In this document: piece by piece, positions 1 through 6,795 of the stretch
Numbering within the stretch: the first letter of the stretch is position 1
Layout: each line of letters starts with the position of its first letter
Assembly (NCBI GenBank): GCA_030618505.1
Contig: JAUXDF010000068.1
Span: 1 to 10,950, forward strand
Reading direction: 5' to 3'
From: Spongiibacteraceae bacterium
Lineage (GTDB): Bacteria; Pseudomonadota; Gammaproteobacteria; Pseudomonadales; PIVM01
DNA length: 10,950 nt
The notes under the pieces: model-generated
The model's database searches: none
What the model was told of the DNA's origin: nothing
The model's input: only the letters and a program-made list of their open reading frames with translations
Position numbers and translations under genes: made by a program

Positions 1-33
1 ATAGCACAGCTAAGTATATTTAAGCAAAAGCAA

Positions 34-71
34 TTTTGGGTTTGATCAGCATCAAACTATACGCCCCAAAA
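34..71. repeat. Nested inverted repeat around the FNR/Anr box
   Basis: TTTTGGG (34-40) is matched by CCCAAAA (65-71). The FNR-like dyad fills the left part of the interval and an 8-base stretch (57-64) the right part, so the outer dyad is not centred on the inner one. It could be a second operator element or a coincidence of an A/T-rich regulatory region. Confidence 0.35.
42..55. promoter_or_regulatory. FNR/Anr-type operator, perfect TTGAT-N4-ATCAA
   Basis: The sequence TTGATcagcATCAA matches the FNR/Anr/CRP-FNR-family consensus TTGAT-N4-ATCAA at every defined base, and the dyad extends by one more pair (TTTGAT/ATCAAA, 41-56). On the minus strand a TATAGT hexamer (61 down to 56) lies directly before it, so the box would cover the start point of a leftward transcript, a position typical of repression. 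It lies about 170 bases upstream of the predicted gltA start point, too far for simple class II activation of gltA. FNR represses sdhC in E. coli; the same role here is inferred. Confidence 0.6.
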
Positions 72-159
72 TGATCGGCAAAGCCCCAATAAAGTGCGCA
101 ACATTGAATGGAGATATACCGAAAACCCCGTTTAAAACAAAAAACCTAATAATCCACTA

Positions 160-176
160 TAATGAGAGGATCATTA
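160..176. promoter_or_regulatory. Dyad TAATGA-gagga-TCATTA, possible operator
   Basis: Six-base arms (160-165 and 171-176) form a perfect inverted repeat around a 5-base spacer. Its centre is about 56 bases upstream of the predicted gltA start point and 13 bases before the -35 element, a typical place for an activator. The left arm overlaps a TATAAT hexamer (158-163) that has no good -35 partner. No known regulator is assigned. Confidence 0.35.
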
Positions 177-189
177 GACTTTTCGACAA

Positions 190-217
190 TTGACAAACAG
201 TTTTATCCCTCTATAGT
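190..217 (+). promoter_or_regulatory. Sigma-70 promoter of gltA
   Basis: A consensus -35 TTGACA (190-195) is followed after 16 bases by a -10-like TATAGT (212-217). Transcription would start near 224, leaving a leader of about 77 bases before the gltA start codon. The match is strong enough to expect high basal expression, modulated by the dyads upstream. Confidence 0.75.
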
Positions 218-289
218 GTGCCCACTCCCAAATTCAGGAGTCATAATTCGGCAGCTCCCAGAAGGAGTCAGCTAGTAGTTATTACCAAC

Positions 290-294
290 AGGAG
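290..294 (+). promoter_or_regulatory. Ribosome binding site of gltA
   Basis: AGGAG ends 6 bases before the ATG at 301 and fixes this start. Two further AGGAG copies at 236-240 and 263-267 lie exactly 54 and 27 bases upstream in the leader, with no adjacent start codon at usable spacing. Confidence 0.7.
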
Positions 295-300
295 CCCATA

Positions 301-1587
301 ATGACAGACAAGAAAGCCAACCTCTCTATTGACGGACACGATCCCATTGAACTGCCTATATATACTGGCACCATCGGTCCTGATGTAGTCGATGTCGGCA
401 AATTAACCGGTCAGGGCCTGTTTACTTATGACCCAGGGTTTGTCTCTACCGCTGCCTGTGAGTCAAAAATCACCTACATTGACGGTGACAAAGGCATATT
501 GCTTCATAGAGGCTATCCCATTGGCCAACTGGCAGAACACTCTGACTACCTGGAAACGTGCTACCTGCTGATGCACGGAGAGCTACCCACCCAAGAACAA
601 AAAGACGAATTTGTAGACACCATCAGACACCACACAATGGTGCATGATCAACTATTCACCTTCTTTAATGGCTTTCGCCGCGATGCACACCCCATGGCGA
701 TCATGTGTGGTGTTGTTGGCGCTCTTTCCGCTTTTTACCACGACTCTCTCGATATTAGCGATGAAAAACACCGGGAAGTTGCTGCGATACGCTTGATTGC
801 CAAAATGCCTACACTGGCAGCAATGAGCTACAAATACTCCATTGGTCAGCCCTTTATGTTCCCGGATAACAGCCTGGACTATTCGGCTAACTTCCTGCAT
901 ATGATGTTTAACACCCCTTGCGAACGCAAAGAGATCAGCCCAACACTGTCTCGCGCTATGGATCGTATCTTTACCCTTCATGCAGATCATGAGCAAAACG
1001 CTTCAACTTCTACCGTACGTCTGGCAGGCTCTACTGGCGCCAACCCCTTTGCCTGTATCGCATCAGGTATTGCCGCACTTTGGGGACCCTCCCACGGTGG
1101 CGCTAATGAAGCGGTTCTGGAGATGCTTAACGAGATTGGTGACGAAAAGCATATCGACACCTTTATCGCTCGCGCCAAGGACAAAGATGACTCCTTCCGC
1201 CTGATGGGCTTTGGGCATCGCGTCTACAAGAACTTTGATCCTCGCGCCAAGGTAATGAAAGAAGCTGCTGATGAAGTCCTTGCCGAGCTTGGACTGGAAA
1301 ATGATCCCTTATTGAAGATTGCCAAGCGTCTTGAGCAAATCGCACTGGAGGATGAGTATTTTATTGAAAGAAAACTCTACCCCAATGTTGATTTCTACTC
1401 AGGCATTATCCTCAAGGCTTTGGGTATTCCGACTAATATGTTTACGGTTATTTTTGCAACTGGTCGCACCGTCGGCTGGCTTGCTCACTGGCATGAAATG
1501 ATCAGCGGCCCCTATCGTATTGGTCGCCCACGCCAGCTCTACACGGGCTCAGTTGAGCGTGATTTTCTCCCTATTGATAAGCGATAA
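301..1587 (+). CDS. gltA: Citrate synthase, type II (hexameric, NADH-sensitive class)
   Basis: This enzyme condenses acetyl-CoA with oxaloacetate to give citrate and CoA, the entry step of the TCA cycle, in the cytoplasm. The 428-residue length fits the Gram-negative hexameric type (E. coli GltA, 427). The catalytic residues are visible: His265 in the GPSHGGANE motif, His306 in GFGHRVYK and Asp364 in NVDFYSG. The HADHEQNASTSTVR segment (227-240) and the C-terminal RPRQLYTG motif (409-416) are intact. The basic RHHTM segment near 109-113 and Cys207 (in NTPCE) correspond to the region tied to allosteric NADH binding in E. coli, so NADH inhibition is likely. The gene has its own promoter and a terminator right behind it, so it is probably monocistronic. 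Nothing is truncated or odd. Confidence 0.98.
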   Translation: MTDKKANLSIDGHDPIELPIYTGTIGPDVVDVGKLTGQGLFTYDPGFVSTAACESKITYIDGDKGILLHRGYPIGQLAEHSDYLETCYLLMHGELPTQEQKDEFVDTIRHHTMVHDQLFTFFNGFRRDAHPMAIMCGVVGALSAFYHDSLDISDEKHREVAAIRLIAKMPTLAAMSYKYSIGQPFMFPDNSLDYSANFLHMMFNTPCERKEISPTLSRAMDRIFTLHADHEQNASTSTVRLAGSTGANPFACIASGIAALWGPSHGGANEAVLEMLNEIGDEKHIDTFIARAKDKDDSFRLMGFGHRVYKNFDPRAKVMKEAADEVLAELGLENDPLLKIAKRLEQIALEDEYFIERKLYPNVDFYSGIILKALGIPTNMFTVIFATGRTVGWLAHWHEMISGPYRIGRPRQLYTGSVERDFLPIDKR

Positions 1588-1602
1588 CAAAATCCAAACT
1601 AT

Positions 1603-1631
1603 AAAAAGGCCACTATTATGTGGCCTTTTTT
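1603..1631 (+). terminator. Intrinsic terminator of gltA
   Basis: An 11-bp perfect stem (1603-1613 with 1620-1630, core GGCCAC/GTGGCC) closes a 6-base loop and ends in a run of six T. The matching A-run on the left arm means it could also work on the minus strand. It begins 16 bases after the gltA stop codon and should separate gltA from the genes downstream. Confidence 0.9.
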
Positions 1632-1742
1632 ATTAAAGCTTCTATGCTGTTTAGAGTGGTTTTGTGTACATGCGCGAGCAGTCATACGCTTGTAACACAC
1701 CAGGATTAAGGTAGATCCAGACATAAACAGGGAGTAGGTACC

Positions 1743-1916
1743 ATGCCAGATCACTTACAAGGACTAAACCCCGCCAGCCTGTCTTCTCGAAGACTTTGTG
1801 AAATCCTCCATCAAAAAAAACCGATCAAAAACCACCAGGTGCTGAGCGAGATTAAAAGAGAACTTAAACTACGCCAAACCGATGCCATGATGACACACTG
1901 GCACGCCCCCCATTAG
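1743..1916 (+). CDS. Small hypothetical basic protein (57 aa)
   Basis: I do not recognise this protein. The ATG at 1743 is preceded by GGGAG (1730-1734) with 8 bases of spacing, a good ribosome binding site, and the frame runs 57 codons to TAG. The product is rich in Lys, Arg, His and Gln, with a likely helical middle (residues 17-45) and an end rich in His and Met. It has no signal peptide or membrane segment and one cysteine (Cys19). It stands alone between the gltA terminator and the convergent response-regulator gene, whose stop codon is only about 20 bases away. It may be a real small conserved protein; the case rests on the ribosome binding site and the tight fit in the gap. Confidence 0.5.
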   Translation: MPDHLQGLNPASLSSRRLCEILHQKKPIKNHQVLSEIKRELKLRQTDAMMTHWHAPH

Positions 1917-1937
1917 CAGATCGAAGAAACATTATTC

Positions 1938-2729
1938 TTACAGCAACTGTTGCAATAAACCTTTAACGTGGGAAGTATCAAAAGGCTTGTCACACATTGC
2001 CGACACACCCTGCTGCTGAATAGATGAAAGGGTCGCTTGATTCTTTTCCGAGGTAACCATAATAACAGGTACATAGGATTGCGATGACTCGGTACGAATA
2101 TACTTGAGCAACTCCTCACCATCCATCACCGGCATATTATAGTCCGTCACCACCAGATCAAATTCCCTTTGCTGCAACAACTCTATGGCCTCTTTGCCAT
2201 CGTGCGCTTCAACAATTTTTGCCGCACCCAAATTACCCAACACCCGCCCAATATGCTTGCGAGCCAAGGCACTATCATCAACCAATAAAATACGCAGCTC
2301 ACGAATATCGAAATTATCCAGCTCAAGATCATCACCTTCGAGATAATCCAGAGTAGAAATCAATGCCCGTCTCAGGTCATCGCCATTAAATGGTTTTGGC
2401 AGGATAGCAACAACACCCGCTTGCTTGATGGGATCAAGGTATTCAAACTTATCTTCGCTGGATACCAGCATAAAAGGAAGTGCTTCGAGCTTGGGGTCAG
2501 CACGCATGCGGGAAACAAAGTCAGTGCCGGTACCATCGGAAAAATACATTGCGCTTATCACTAGATCAGGCATATATTCCTGCAGACGCCCAATCGCTGC
2601 AGAGATACCGTGAGCACTCTCAATACTGCGCACTCCTGCCCGCTTCAATTCAGCAGTAATAATCTTGCTCTGCGCCAGGGATGGCTCAACCAGCAGTATC
2701 GAAAGGTCTTCTATTTTTAAGCTATACAT
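1938..2729 (-). CDS. Response regulator with two receiver domains, the first degenerate
   Basis: This looks like a signalling protein made of two CheY-like receiver (REC) domains without an output domain. Numbering from the ATG at 2729 (263 residues), the second receiver (about 144-263) is canonical: Asp151/Asp152 acid pocket, phosphoacceptor Asp196 in VVTDYNMP, Thr226 and Lys248 in DKPF. The first receiver (about 8-125) keeps the fold and the Lys112 of PKPF, but has Glu15 in place of the Asp pair and Ala60 where the phosphoacceptor Asp should be (DLVISAMYF). It is thus probably a pseudo-receiver used for binding or dimerisation. An in-frame GTG at 2753 would add 8 residues; neither start has a clear ribosome binding site, and I prefer the ATG because the added residues do not look like receiver sequence. 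No histidine kinase is adjacent, so the partner is unknown. Confidence 0.85.
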   Translation of the reverse strand: MYSLKIEDLSILLVEPSLAQSKIITAELKRAGVRSIESAHGISAAIGRLQEYMPDLVISAMYFSDGTGTDFVSRMRADPKLEALPFMLVSSEDKFEYLDPIKQAGVVAILPKPFNGDDLRRALISTLDYLEGDDLELDNFDIRELRILLVDDSALARKHIGRVLGNLGAAKIVEAHDGKEAIELLQQREFDLVVTDYNMPVMDGEELLKYIRTESSQSYVPVIMVTSEKNQATLSSIQQQGVSAMCDKPFDTSHVKGLLQQLL

Positions 2730-2781
2730 ATAATAAAACCGCTTTAAAAGCACTCTACTGATAATAGTTCAAAATTAAGTG

Positions 2782-2814
2782 GGGCGTTCCAAAATTTAAA
2801 CGAACGGAACACCC
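2782..2814 (-). terminator. Possible weak terminator or hairpin behind the zinc-ribbon gene
   Basis: GGGCGTTCC (2782-2790) pairs with GGAACACCC (2806-2814) with one C-A mismatch and a 15-base A/T-rich loop. Read on the minus strand it lies about 85 bases after the stop of the zinc-ribbon gene, followed only by a weak T stretch. It could also serve as an operator or leader structure for the response-regulator gene at 2729. Confidence 0.3.
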
Positions 2815-2899
2815 AACCTAAAGCAGCAGAGAAAAATGCGGGTTAATCACCAATGGAAGTATTCTGTTTTTGTACTTATTCAGCTCTAATCAAGTACGC

Positions 2900-3106
2900 T
2901 TAAGAGTCCCCACTCTCGGCAATGTACTCCACTCTCGGATAAGACACCCACTTAAATATTTGCACATGATCACAAATAACACACTTGTGCTCAATCTCGC
3001 CGGTTTTAGCGTCCATTTCTGATGTTTTTTGCATCATGCCATGTCCACACTTATCACAGACATAGTTCACCTCAACAGGCTGAACAACACGTTTTACCTC
3101 TGGCAT
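2900..3106 (-). CDS. Small zinc-ribbon protein (68 aa)
   Basis: The function is unknown. The 68-residue product carries two CxxC knuckles, Cys17/Cys20 (CDKC) and Cys42/Cys45 (CVIC), spaced as in a rubredoxin-like zinc ribbon, so it should bind one zinc ion. The ribbon is followed by an aromatic and basic segment (IFKWVSYPRVEY, 50-61) that could contact a nucleic acid or protein partner. GGAG about 8 bases before the ATG supports the start. Small proteins of this form are common in gammaproteobacteria, annotated as zinc-ribbon or FmdB-like without a known role. It is separated by about 165 bases from the membrane-anchored coiled-coil gene upstream, so it probably has its own promoter. Confidence 0.75.
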   Translation of the reverse strand: MPEVKRVVQPVEVNYVCDKCGHGMMQKTSEMDAKTGEIEHKCVICDHVQIFKWVSYPRVEYIAESGDS

Positions 3107-3270
3107 TGATAGTCTCCATTTTCCGCAGCTGTAGCTGGATTAACAATTACTAAAATAGTTTCTTAGTCTGGTACAAAACCCGGAATATTAATAGCGTTAA
3201 GACCGGCTATTTGACACAAACCAATATATTTTTCCACATTGCAAACGTTTGAGCATCATCCAAAACTGCA

Positions 3271-3651
3271 CTATGTGGGTATTTGCCCAGAAGATATGGG
3301 TACATCAGTGCCTGGCGATGTCTGCGTTTTTGGCTGATCATCTGCACGCAACGAATCACGCGCATTTTGCAGCTCCTTGTTCACTGCATCCATCAAGGCC
3401 TCCCAACCACTGATAATGGCCTCGTTAGCATCATCAACCATCGCATCCAGTGAGCCTTCATTCAGTTCAAGCACAACCCCCTTTATAGCAACAAGTTCTT
3501 TCTCCATACCCACAACCTGCTGCTGAAGATGGTTAATCTGGTGCTGAAGAAACTGCTCACGCTTGAGTGACTCCTGGTACAAATAGAGCTGAAAAACCAC
3601 CACGACTAACAACACTATAATAATCAGATACTTTGATACTACTGAGCTCAT
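3271..3651 (-). CDS. Membrane-anchored coiled-coil protein of unknown function (126 aa)
   Basis: I cannot assign a family. The chosen ATG at 3651 has a strong GGAGG ribosome binding site 6 bases upstream; an in-frame GTG at 3678 would add 9 residues but has no such site. The product has one hydrophobic segment (about residues 7-24, rich in Ile, Leu and Val) after a short polar N-terminus, followed by a Gln- and Glu-rich heptad-like stretch (about 27-66) likely to form a coiled coil, a second helix (about 68-102), and a Pro/Ser/Thr tail. The layout suggests a bitopic inner-membrane protein with most of its length on one side, possibly periplasmic. It lies 87 bases behind the orphan gene at 3739-4098 on the same strand and may be co-transcribed with it. 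Confidence 0.65.
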   Translation of the reverse strand: MSSVVSKYLIIIVLLVVVVFQLYLYQESLKREQFLQHQINHLQQQVVGMEKELVAIKGVVLELNEGSLDAMVDDANEAIISGWEALMDAVNKELQNARDSLRADDQPKTQTSPGTDVPISSGQIPT

Positions 3652-3731
3652 TACCACCCTCCACTTAATCGCTTGCACGACCTAAGCACTTCAACCGGCC
3701 GTTGTGAGCTGCCGGATCAATTCACTAAAAC

Positions 3732-3748
3732 CCCAAGCTTAACTTGGC
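3732..3748 (-). terminator. Possible weak terminator overlapping the stop of the 119-aa orphan
   Basis: CCAAG (3733-3737) and CTTGG (3743-3747) form a 5-bp stem around the stop codon. On the minus strand it is followed by GG and four T. The stem is short, so any termination is likely partial and the downstream coiled-coil gene may still be read through. Confidence 0.25.
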
Positions 3749-4098
3749 CTCATAACAATCATATCCAGCAAAAAGGGCTGAATTGACTCATCCTCTAACT
3801 CAAGTTTTTCATCGGAGGCATCAAGCCATTTATCCAGACAACTACGCCAGTAACGCAAGATTTCAAGATCTTCAGGTGCACTCCAGAGATGCAATTGAGC
3901 CAAACGAGCAAATAAAGCAAGCATTTGCTCCGCCCCCCTACAGGCATGTGTCAACCATTCAAAGCCAGAATCACCCCGACACTGCGCGCAGACCGACAGT
4001 AAATACTCATTATCTTCAGTGCTTTTTTGAAGCCTCAGGGCTTTTATTTTCAGGATATTCTCCTGCTGCAGCTGAGCTGATAATGTTTTTTTCATCAT
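3739..4098 (-). CDS. Hypothetical protein, helical, four cysteines (119 aa)
   Basis: I do not recognise this protein. It appears mostly helical and soluble, with no signal peptide or membrane segment. It has a CxxC pair (Cys37/Cys40, CAQC) plus Cys53 and Cys87, so a metal site or disulfide is possible but not shown. The C-terminal third is acidic (about residues 93-104). Two adjacent ATG codons (4098 and 4095) can start it and a TTG at 4101 is also in frame; AGG about 5 bases upstream of 4098 supports the first ATG. The gene is divergent from rnb, sharing a region of about 130 bases with it, which could co-ordinate the two. No functional claim is justified. Confidence 0.6.
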   Translation of the reverse strand: MMKKTLSAQLQQENILKIKALRLQKSTEDNEYLLSVCAQCRGDSGFEWLTHACRGAEQMLALFARLAQLHLWSAPEDLEILRYWRSCLDKWLDASDEKLELEDESIQPFLLDMIVMRPS

Positions 4099-4228
4099 CA
4101 AAGCCTACCTAAGCCAAAGGTCTAACGCAACTACAGCTGCCCGGTATGTTATTTCTTTAGTTTTGCCTTAAATGGATTTGCGTTAAACTATTCCCCCTTC
4201 TTTCCGCAACGAACGGCCTGCTGTACAT

Positions 4229-6169
4229 ATGCTAGACAAAAATGCTCTCCAACAACTTTCCCAGTTAAAAAAAGAAATCGACAACAGCAAAGAACGTCAC
4301 TCGGCAACCGTCAAAGGAACACAGTGGCGCTATGGTTTTGCCTTGCTCGACAATGGTCGCCAAATATTGATCCCCGCCGATGAGATGCAAAAAGTACTGC
4401 CGGGGGACAGAGTGCATTTGATTGTCGTTCGGGATGAGAAAAACAAGCCGGTTGCCGAACTGGAAAAATTAATAAAAAGTGATTTGGAGCTACTCACGGG
4501 ACAGATCAAAAAAAAGGGCAAAAATAGTTTTGTTGTACCTGATGCCGGCAACAATCTAAGCCGGTGGTTATTTATCCCTCCCCGACAACTATCGGGAGCA
4601 AACGAGGGTGATTATGTTCAGTGCAAGATCACTCAGCACCCCTTTAAAAATGGTAAGCCACAGGTAAAAATCACTCGGATTATTGGTGCCGAAGCCGAGG
4701 CCGGCATTGAGCGCAAATACATCCTTTTTAAACATGCGTTAGGTGGCAAGTGGCCAGAGGGCATTAACGACTCTTTAGCTGAAGACTGCCAGAAGATATT
4801 CGAGCGGGAAAAACAACAACGTGAAGACCTTTGTTCACTCCCCTTCTTCACTATCGACGCCAAAGAAAGCTCAGATCTCGACGATGCACTCCATATAGAA
4901 AAATCTGACACAGGCAACTGGCAACTCTCTGTTGCCATAGCAGATCCAACCGCATTCATTGCCCCCGACAGCCCACTTGATCAACTTGCGCGAGAACGTA
5001 TAACGTCTATATACCTTCCGGGAAAAACCCTGCCGATGTTACCAGAAGCGGTATCCAACGACTGTTGCTCACTTTTACCTGAGCAACAACGCTTGGCTAT
5101 CGTCTGCCGATTGCTGATCAATAAACATGGCGAAATACAAAGCACAACATTTTCTCAAGCACTGATCAAGTCCCGGCAGCGATTAAACTACTTTGAGGCT
5201 GATGCTATCATCCAGGGTTCCAACGATGAAGAACCAGCCGATGGCATCAAGGAGCAACTACTTGAGCTATGGCAATTGCGTCTTGCACTGTTTGAGCAAC
5301 GCAAAAAAAACAACCTGGTTATGGAAGAAAGCCCCGACTACCAGTTACGGTTAAACGAGCAGCAAAAAATCTGTGAGATTCACCGGATTGAGCGAAACGA
5401 TGCACACCGACTGGTAGAAGAATGCATGCTGGCGGCGAATAGCGCTACCGCCCTATACCTTAGCGAACACACGGATAGCGCGCTCTATATCGGCCATGCC
5501 GGTTTTAGAAGCGAAAAACACGACAATATTAACAAGCTGATTACACAAACTTATCCCGATTACAGCGCTGGCGACTTAAACCTGCTGGATAATTATCGCG
5601 CATTAATTCACCATATTAAAAGCTGCGAATCAGCAACGCCAGCTTACTCCGTGTTAAGTAAAACACTGACAAGAAGTGAAATAACAGATAAGCCGAGTGC
5701 ACATTTGGGGATGGGACTGGAATGCTATACCACCTTTACCTCTCCCTTAAGGAAATACCATGATTTCCTGGTTCATCGCATCATTAAGTCATTAATCAAT
5801 AAGGAGACGCCTGAGATACTACCAGCGACAACTATTGAGCATATTCAAGCGATCAGCCTTAAAACAAAACAAGCCAGCAGAGAACTGGAGCAATGGCTAA
5901 AGTGTCAGTATATTGCGGGGAAAGCAGGCCAGGAGTTCCCCGCAACCATTGCTCACATTCACAGTCGGGGGATAAACCTGCGTTTGGATGACAGTGATAT
6001 TCAAGGCCATATTGATGCCAAAACACTGGGGGAGAAATACAAATACGACCCCATATTGATGGAACTGCAATTAAAAGATCATAGTTTTAAACTCGAGCAA
6101 AAAATTCAGGTTAGAGTTCTTGGCATTGATCAACGGAAAAAAACTGCCCAGCTGGCACTTGTTAAATAG
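4229..6169 (+). CDS. rnb: Exoribonuclease II (RNase II)
   Basis: This enzyme degrades single-stranded RNA from the 3' end, releasing nucleoside 5'-monophosphates, and acts in cytoplasmic mRNA turnover. The 646-residue length fits RNase II (E. coli, 644) and not the longer RNase R (about 800). Two N-terminal cold-shock-type OB folds occupy about 20-155, the RNB catalytic domain about 200-525, and an S1 domain the last 80 residues. The metal-binding aspartates are all present: Asp210, Asp216, Asp218 and Asp219 (TIDAKESSDLDDA). Tyr262 (IYLPG) matches E. coli Tyr253, which sets the 4-nt end product; Arg508 (TSPLRKY) and Glu552 match E. coli Arg500 and Glu542. The ATG at 4229 gives the family-typical N-terminus MLDKNALQQL, although no good Shine-Dalgarno precedes it. 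It is active by all visible criteria. Confidence 0.95.
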   Translation: MLDKNALQQLSQLKKEIDNSKERHSATVKGTQWRYGFALLDNGRQILIPADEMQKVLPGDRVHLIVVRDEKNKPVAELEKLIKSDLELLTGQIKKKGKNSFVVPDAGNNLSRWLFIPPRQLSGANEGDYVQCKITQHPFKNGKPQVKITRIIGAEAEAGIERKYILFKHALGGKWPEGINDSLAEDCQKIFEREKQQREDLCSLPFFTIDAKESSDLDDALHIEKSDTGNWQLSVAIADPTAFIAPDSPLDQLARERITSIYLPGKTLPMLPEAVSNDCCSLLPEQQRLAIVCRLLINKHGEIQSTTFSQALIKSRQRLNYFEADAIIQGSNDEEPADGIKEQLLELWQLRLALFEQRKKNNLVMEESPDYQLRLNEQQKICEIHRIERNDAHRLVEECMLAANSATALYLSEHTDSALYIGHAGFRSEKHDNINKLITQTYPDYSAGDLNLLDNYRALIHHIKSCESATPAYSVLSKTLTRSEITDKPSAHLGMGLECYTTFTSPLRKYHDFLVHRIIKSLINKETPEILPATTIEHIQAISLKTKQASRELEQWLKCQYIAGKAGQEFPATIAHIHSRGINLRLDDSDIQGHIDAKTLGEKYKYDPILMELQLKDHSFKLEQKIQVRVLGIDQRKKTAQLALVK

Positions 6170-6314
6170 TGCCTAACCAGAAACCGGAAGTTTTCGAAAG
6201 TTAATTCCGCTCCTGGCCAACGCTCGTGGGTTAGCCTGGTCGTTAAGACAATAATTATAAGATAGCAAGCAGATTAGTAGCCCTCAGCCAAGAGTAAACC
6301 AAAGAGAATGCACA

Positions 6315-6704
6315 ATGCCAAAGAACCGTGAAATCGAACTGAAAGATGCCAGCTACCTTAGCCTGTCTACGCAAAAAAGATCTGGAGACTGCGTAGCCAC
6401 GCCAGTCTGGTTTGCTCAAGAGGGTGATGATATTTACATTTTCTCGGCTGCAGATGCTGGGAAAGTAAAGCGCCTGAAAAATTTTCCTGCCGCAAAAATC
6501 GCCTCCTGCACCGTCAACGGAAAAATACGAGGAGAGTGGCTTAATATAAACGCACATATCATTGATGACCCTGCTTTAGAGAAAAAAGCTCATAAAATCC
6601 TGGTCGACAAGTATGGCTGGCAAATGAAATGGCTGGATTTTTTTAGCGGCTTATTTGGGCGCAAGGAGTCCCGCGCCTTTATCTCAATCAAGCTCAACAC
6701 ATAA
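6315..6704 (+). CDS. PPOX-class (pyridoxamine 5'-phosphate oxidase-like fold) flavoprotein
   Basis: The 129-residue protein belongs to the split-barrel flavin-binding superfamily, in the small subgroup often annotated as PPOX-class F420-dependent oxidoreductase (Rv2061-like). Supporting features are the first strands ending in VATPVWF (27-33), the phosphate-binding stretch AADAGKVKRLKNFP (45-58), and GKIRGEWLNINAHII (69-83). F420 is uncommon in gammaproteobacteria, so FMN or FAD is the more likely cofactor here; the substrate is unknown. The ATG at 6315 has only a weak GAGA before it. The gene lies 145 bases behind rnb on the same strand, with no strong terminator between, so partial read-through is possible. 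The C-terminus (KWLDFFSGLFGRKE) is more divergent than the core. Confidence 0.8.
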   Translation: MPKNREIELKDASYLSLSTQKRSGDCVATPVWFAQEGDDIYIFSAADAGKVKRLKNFPAAKIASCTVNGKIRGEWLNINAHIIDDPALEKKAHKILVDKYGWQMKWLDFFSGLFGRKESRAFISIKLNT

Positions 6705-6795
6705 AGAAATGTGGCTAATCATCAATCACAAAAGTTATATCAACAAAGACTTCTAATGAAAAAACAGTCGATAAAAGCGGCTGATTGGGGAAAAA

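Larger units (their letters stand above)
1..300. other. Regulatory intergenic region upstream of gltA
   Basis: There is no convincing coding frame in these 300 bases. The region holds, from left to right, a perfect FNR/Anr-type dyad (42-55) inside a wider inverted repeat (34-71), a TAATGA/TCATTA dyad (160-176), a sigma-70 promoter (190-217) and a leader carrying three AGGAG elements. In many gammaproteobacteria gltA is divergent from sdhCDAB. The left side may therefore contain the sdhC promoter, but the neighbouring gene is outside the window, so this is inference only. Confidence 0.7.

Noticed and set aside
652..1345. Several open frames on both strands inside gltA (60-114 codons)
   Set aside because: They lie within the clear citrate synthase gene, have no recognisable motifs or ribosome sites, and are best explained as shadows of its codon use.
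1913..2122. 69-codon minus-strand frame overlapping the end of the response regulator
   Set aside because: It lies in another frame of the second receiver domain, which is strongly conserved, so it is a shadow.
3783..4112. 109-codon plus-strand frame opposite the 119-residue orphan
   Set aside because: The two cannot easily both be real. The minus-strand frame has a better start context and a more natural residue mix, while this one is rich in Pro, His and Gln and ends against the rnb promoter region. It cannot be fully excluded.
6186..6236. Hairpins behind rnb (GGAA/TTCC and GGCCAAC/GTTAGCC)
   Set aside because: Short or mismatched stems with no following T-run, so I do not call a terminator.
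6255..6557. 100-codon minus-strand frame opposite the PPOX-fold gene
   Set aside because: The plus-strand product has clear family motifs; the opposite frame has none.
6698..6713. CACAT-ATGTG hairpin at the stop of the PPOX-fold gene
   Set aside because: Only five base pairs and no T-run; likely chance.
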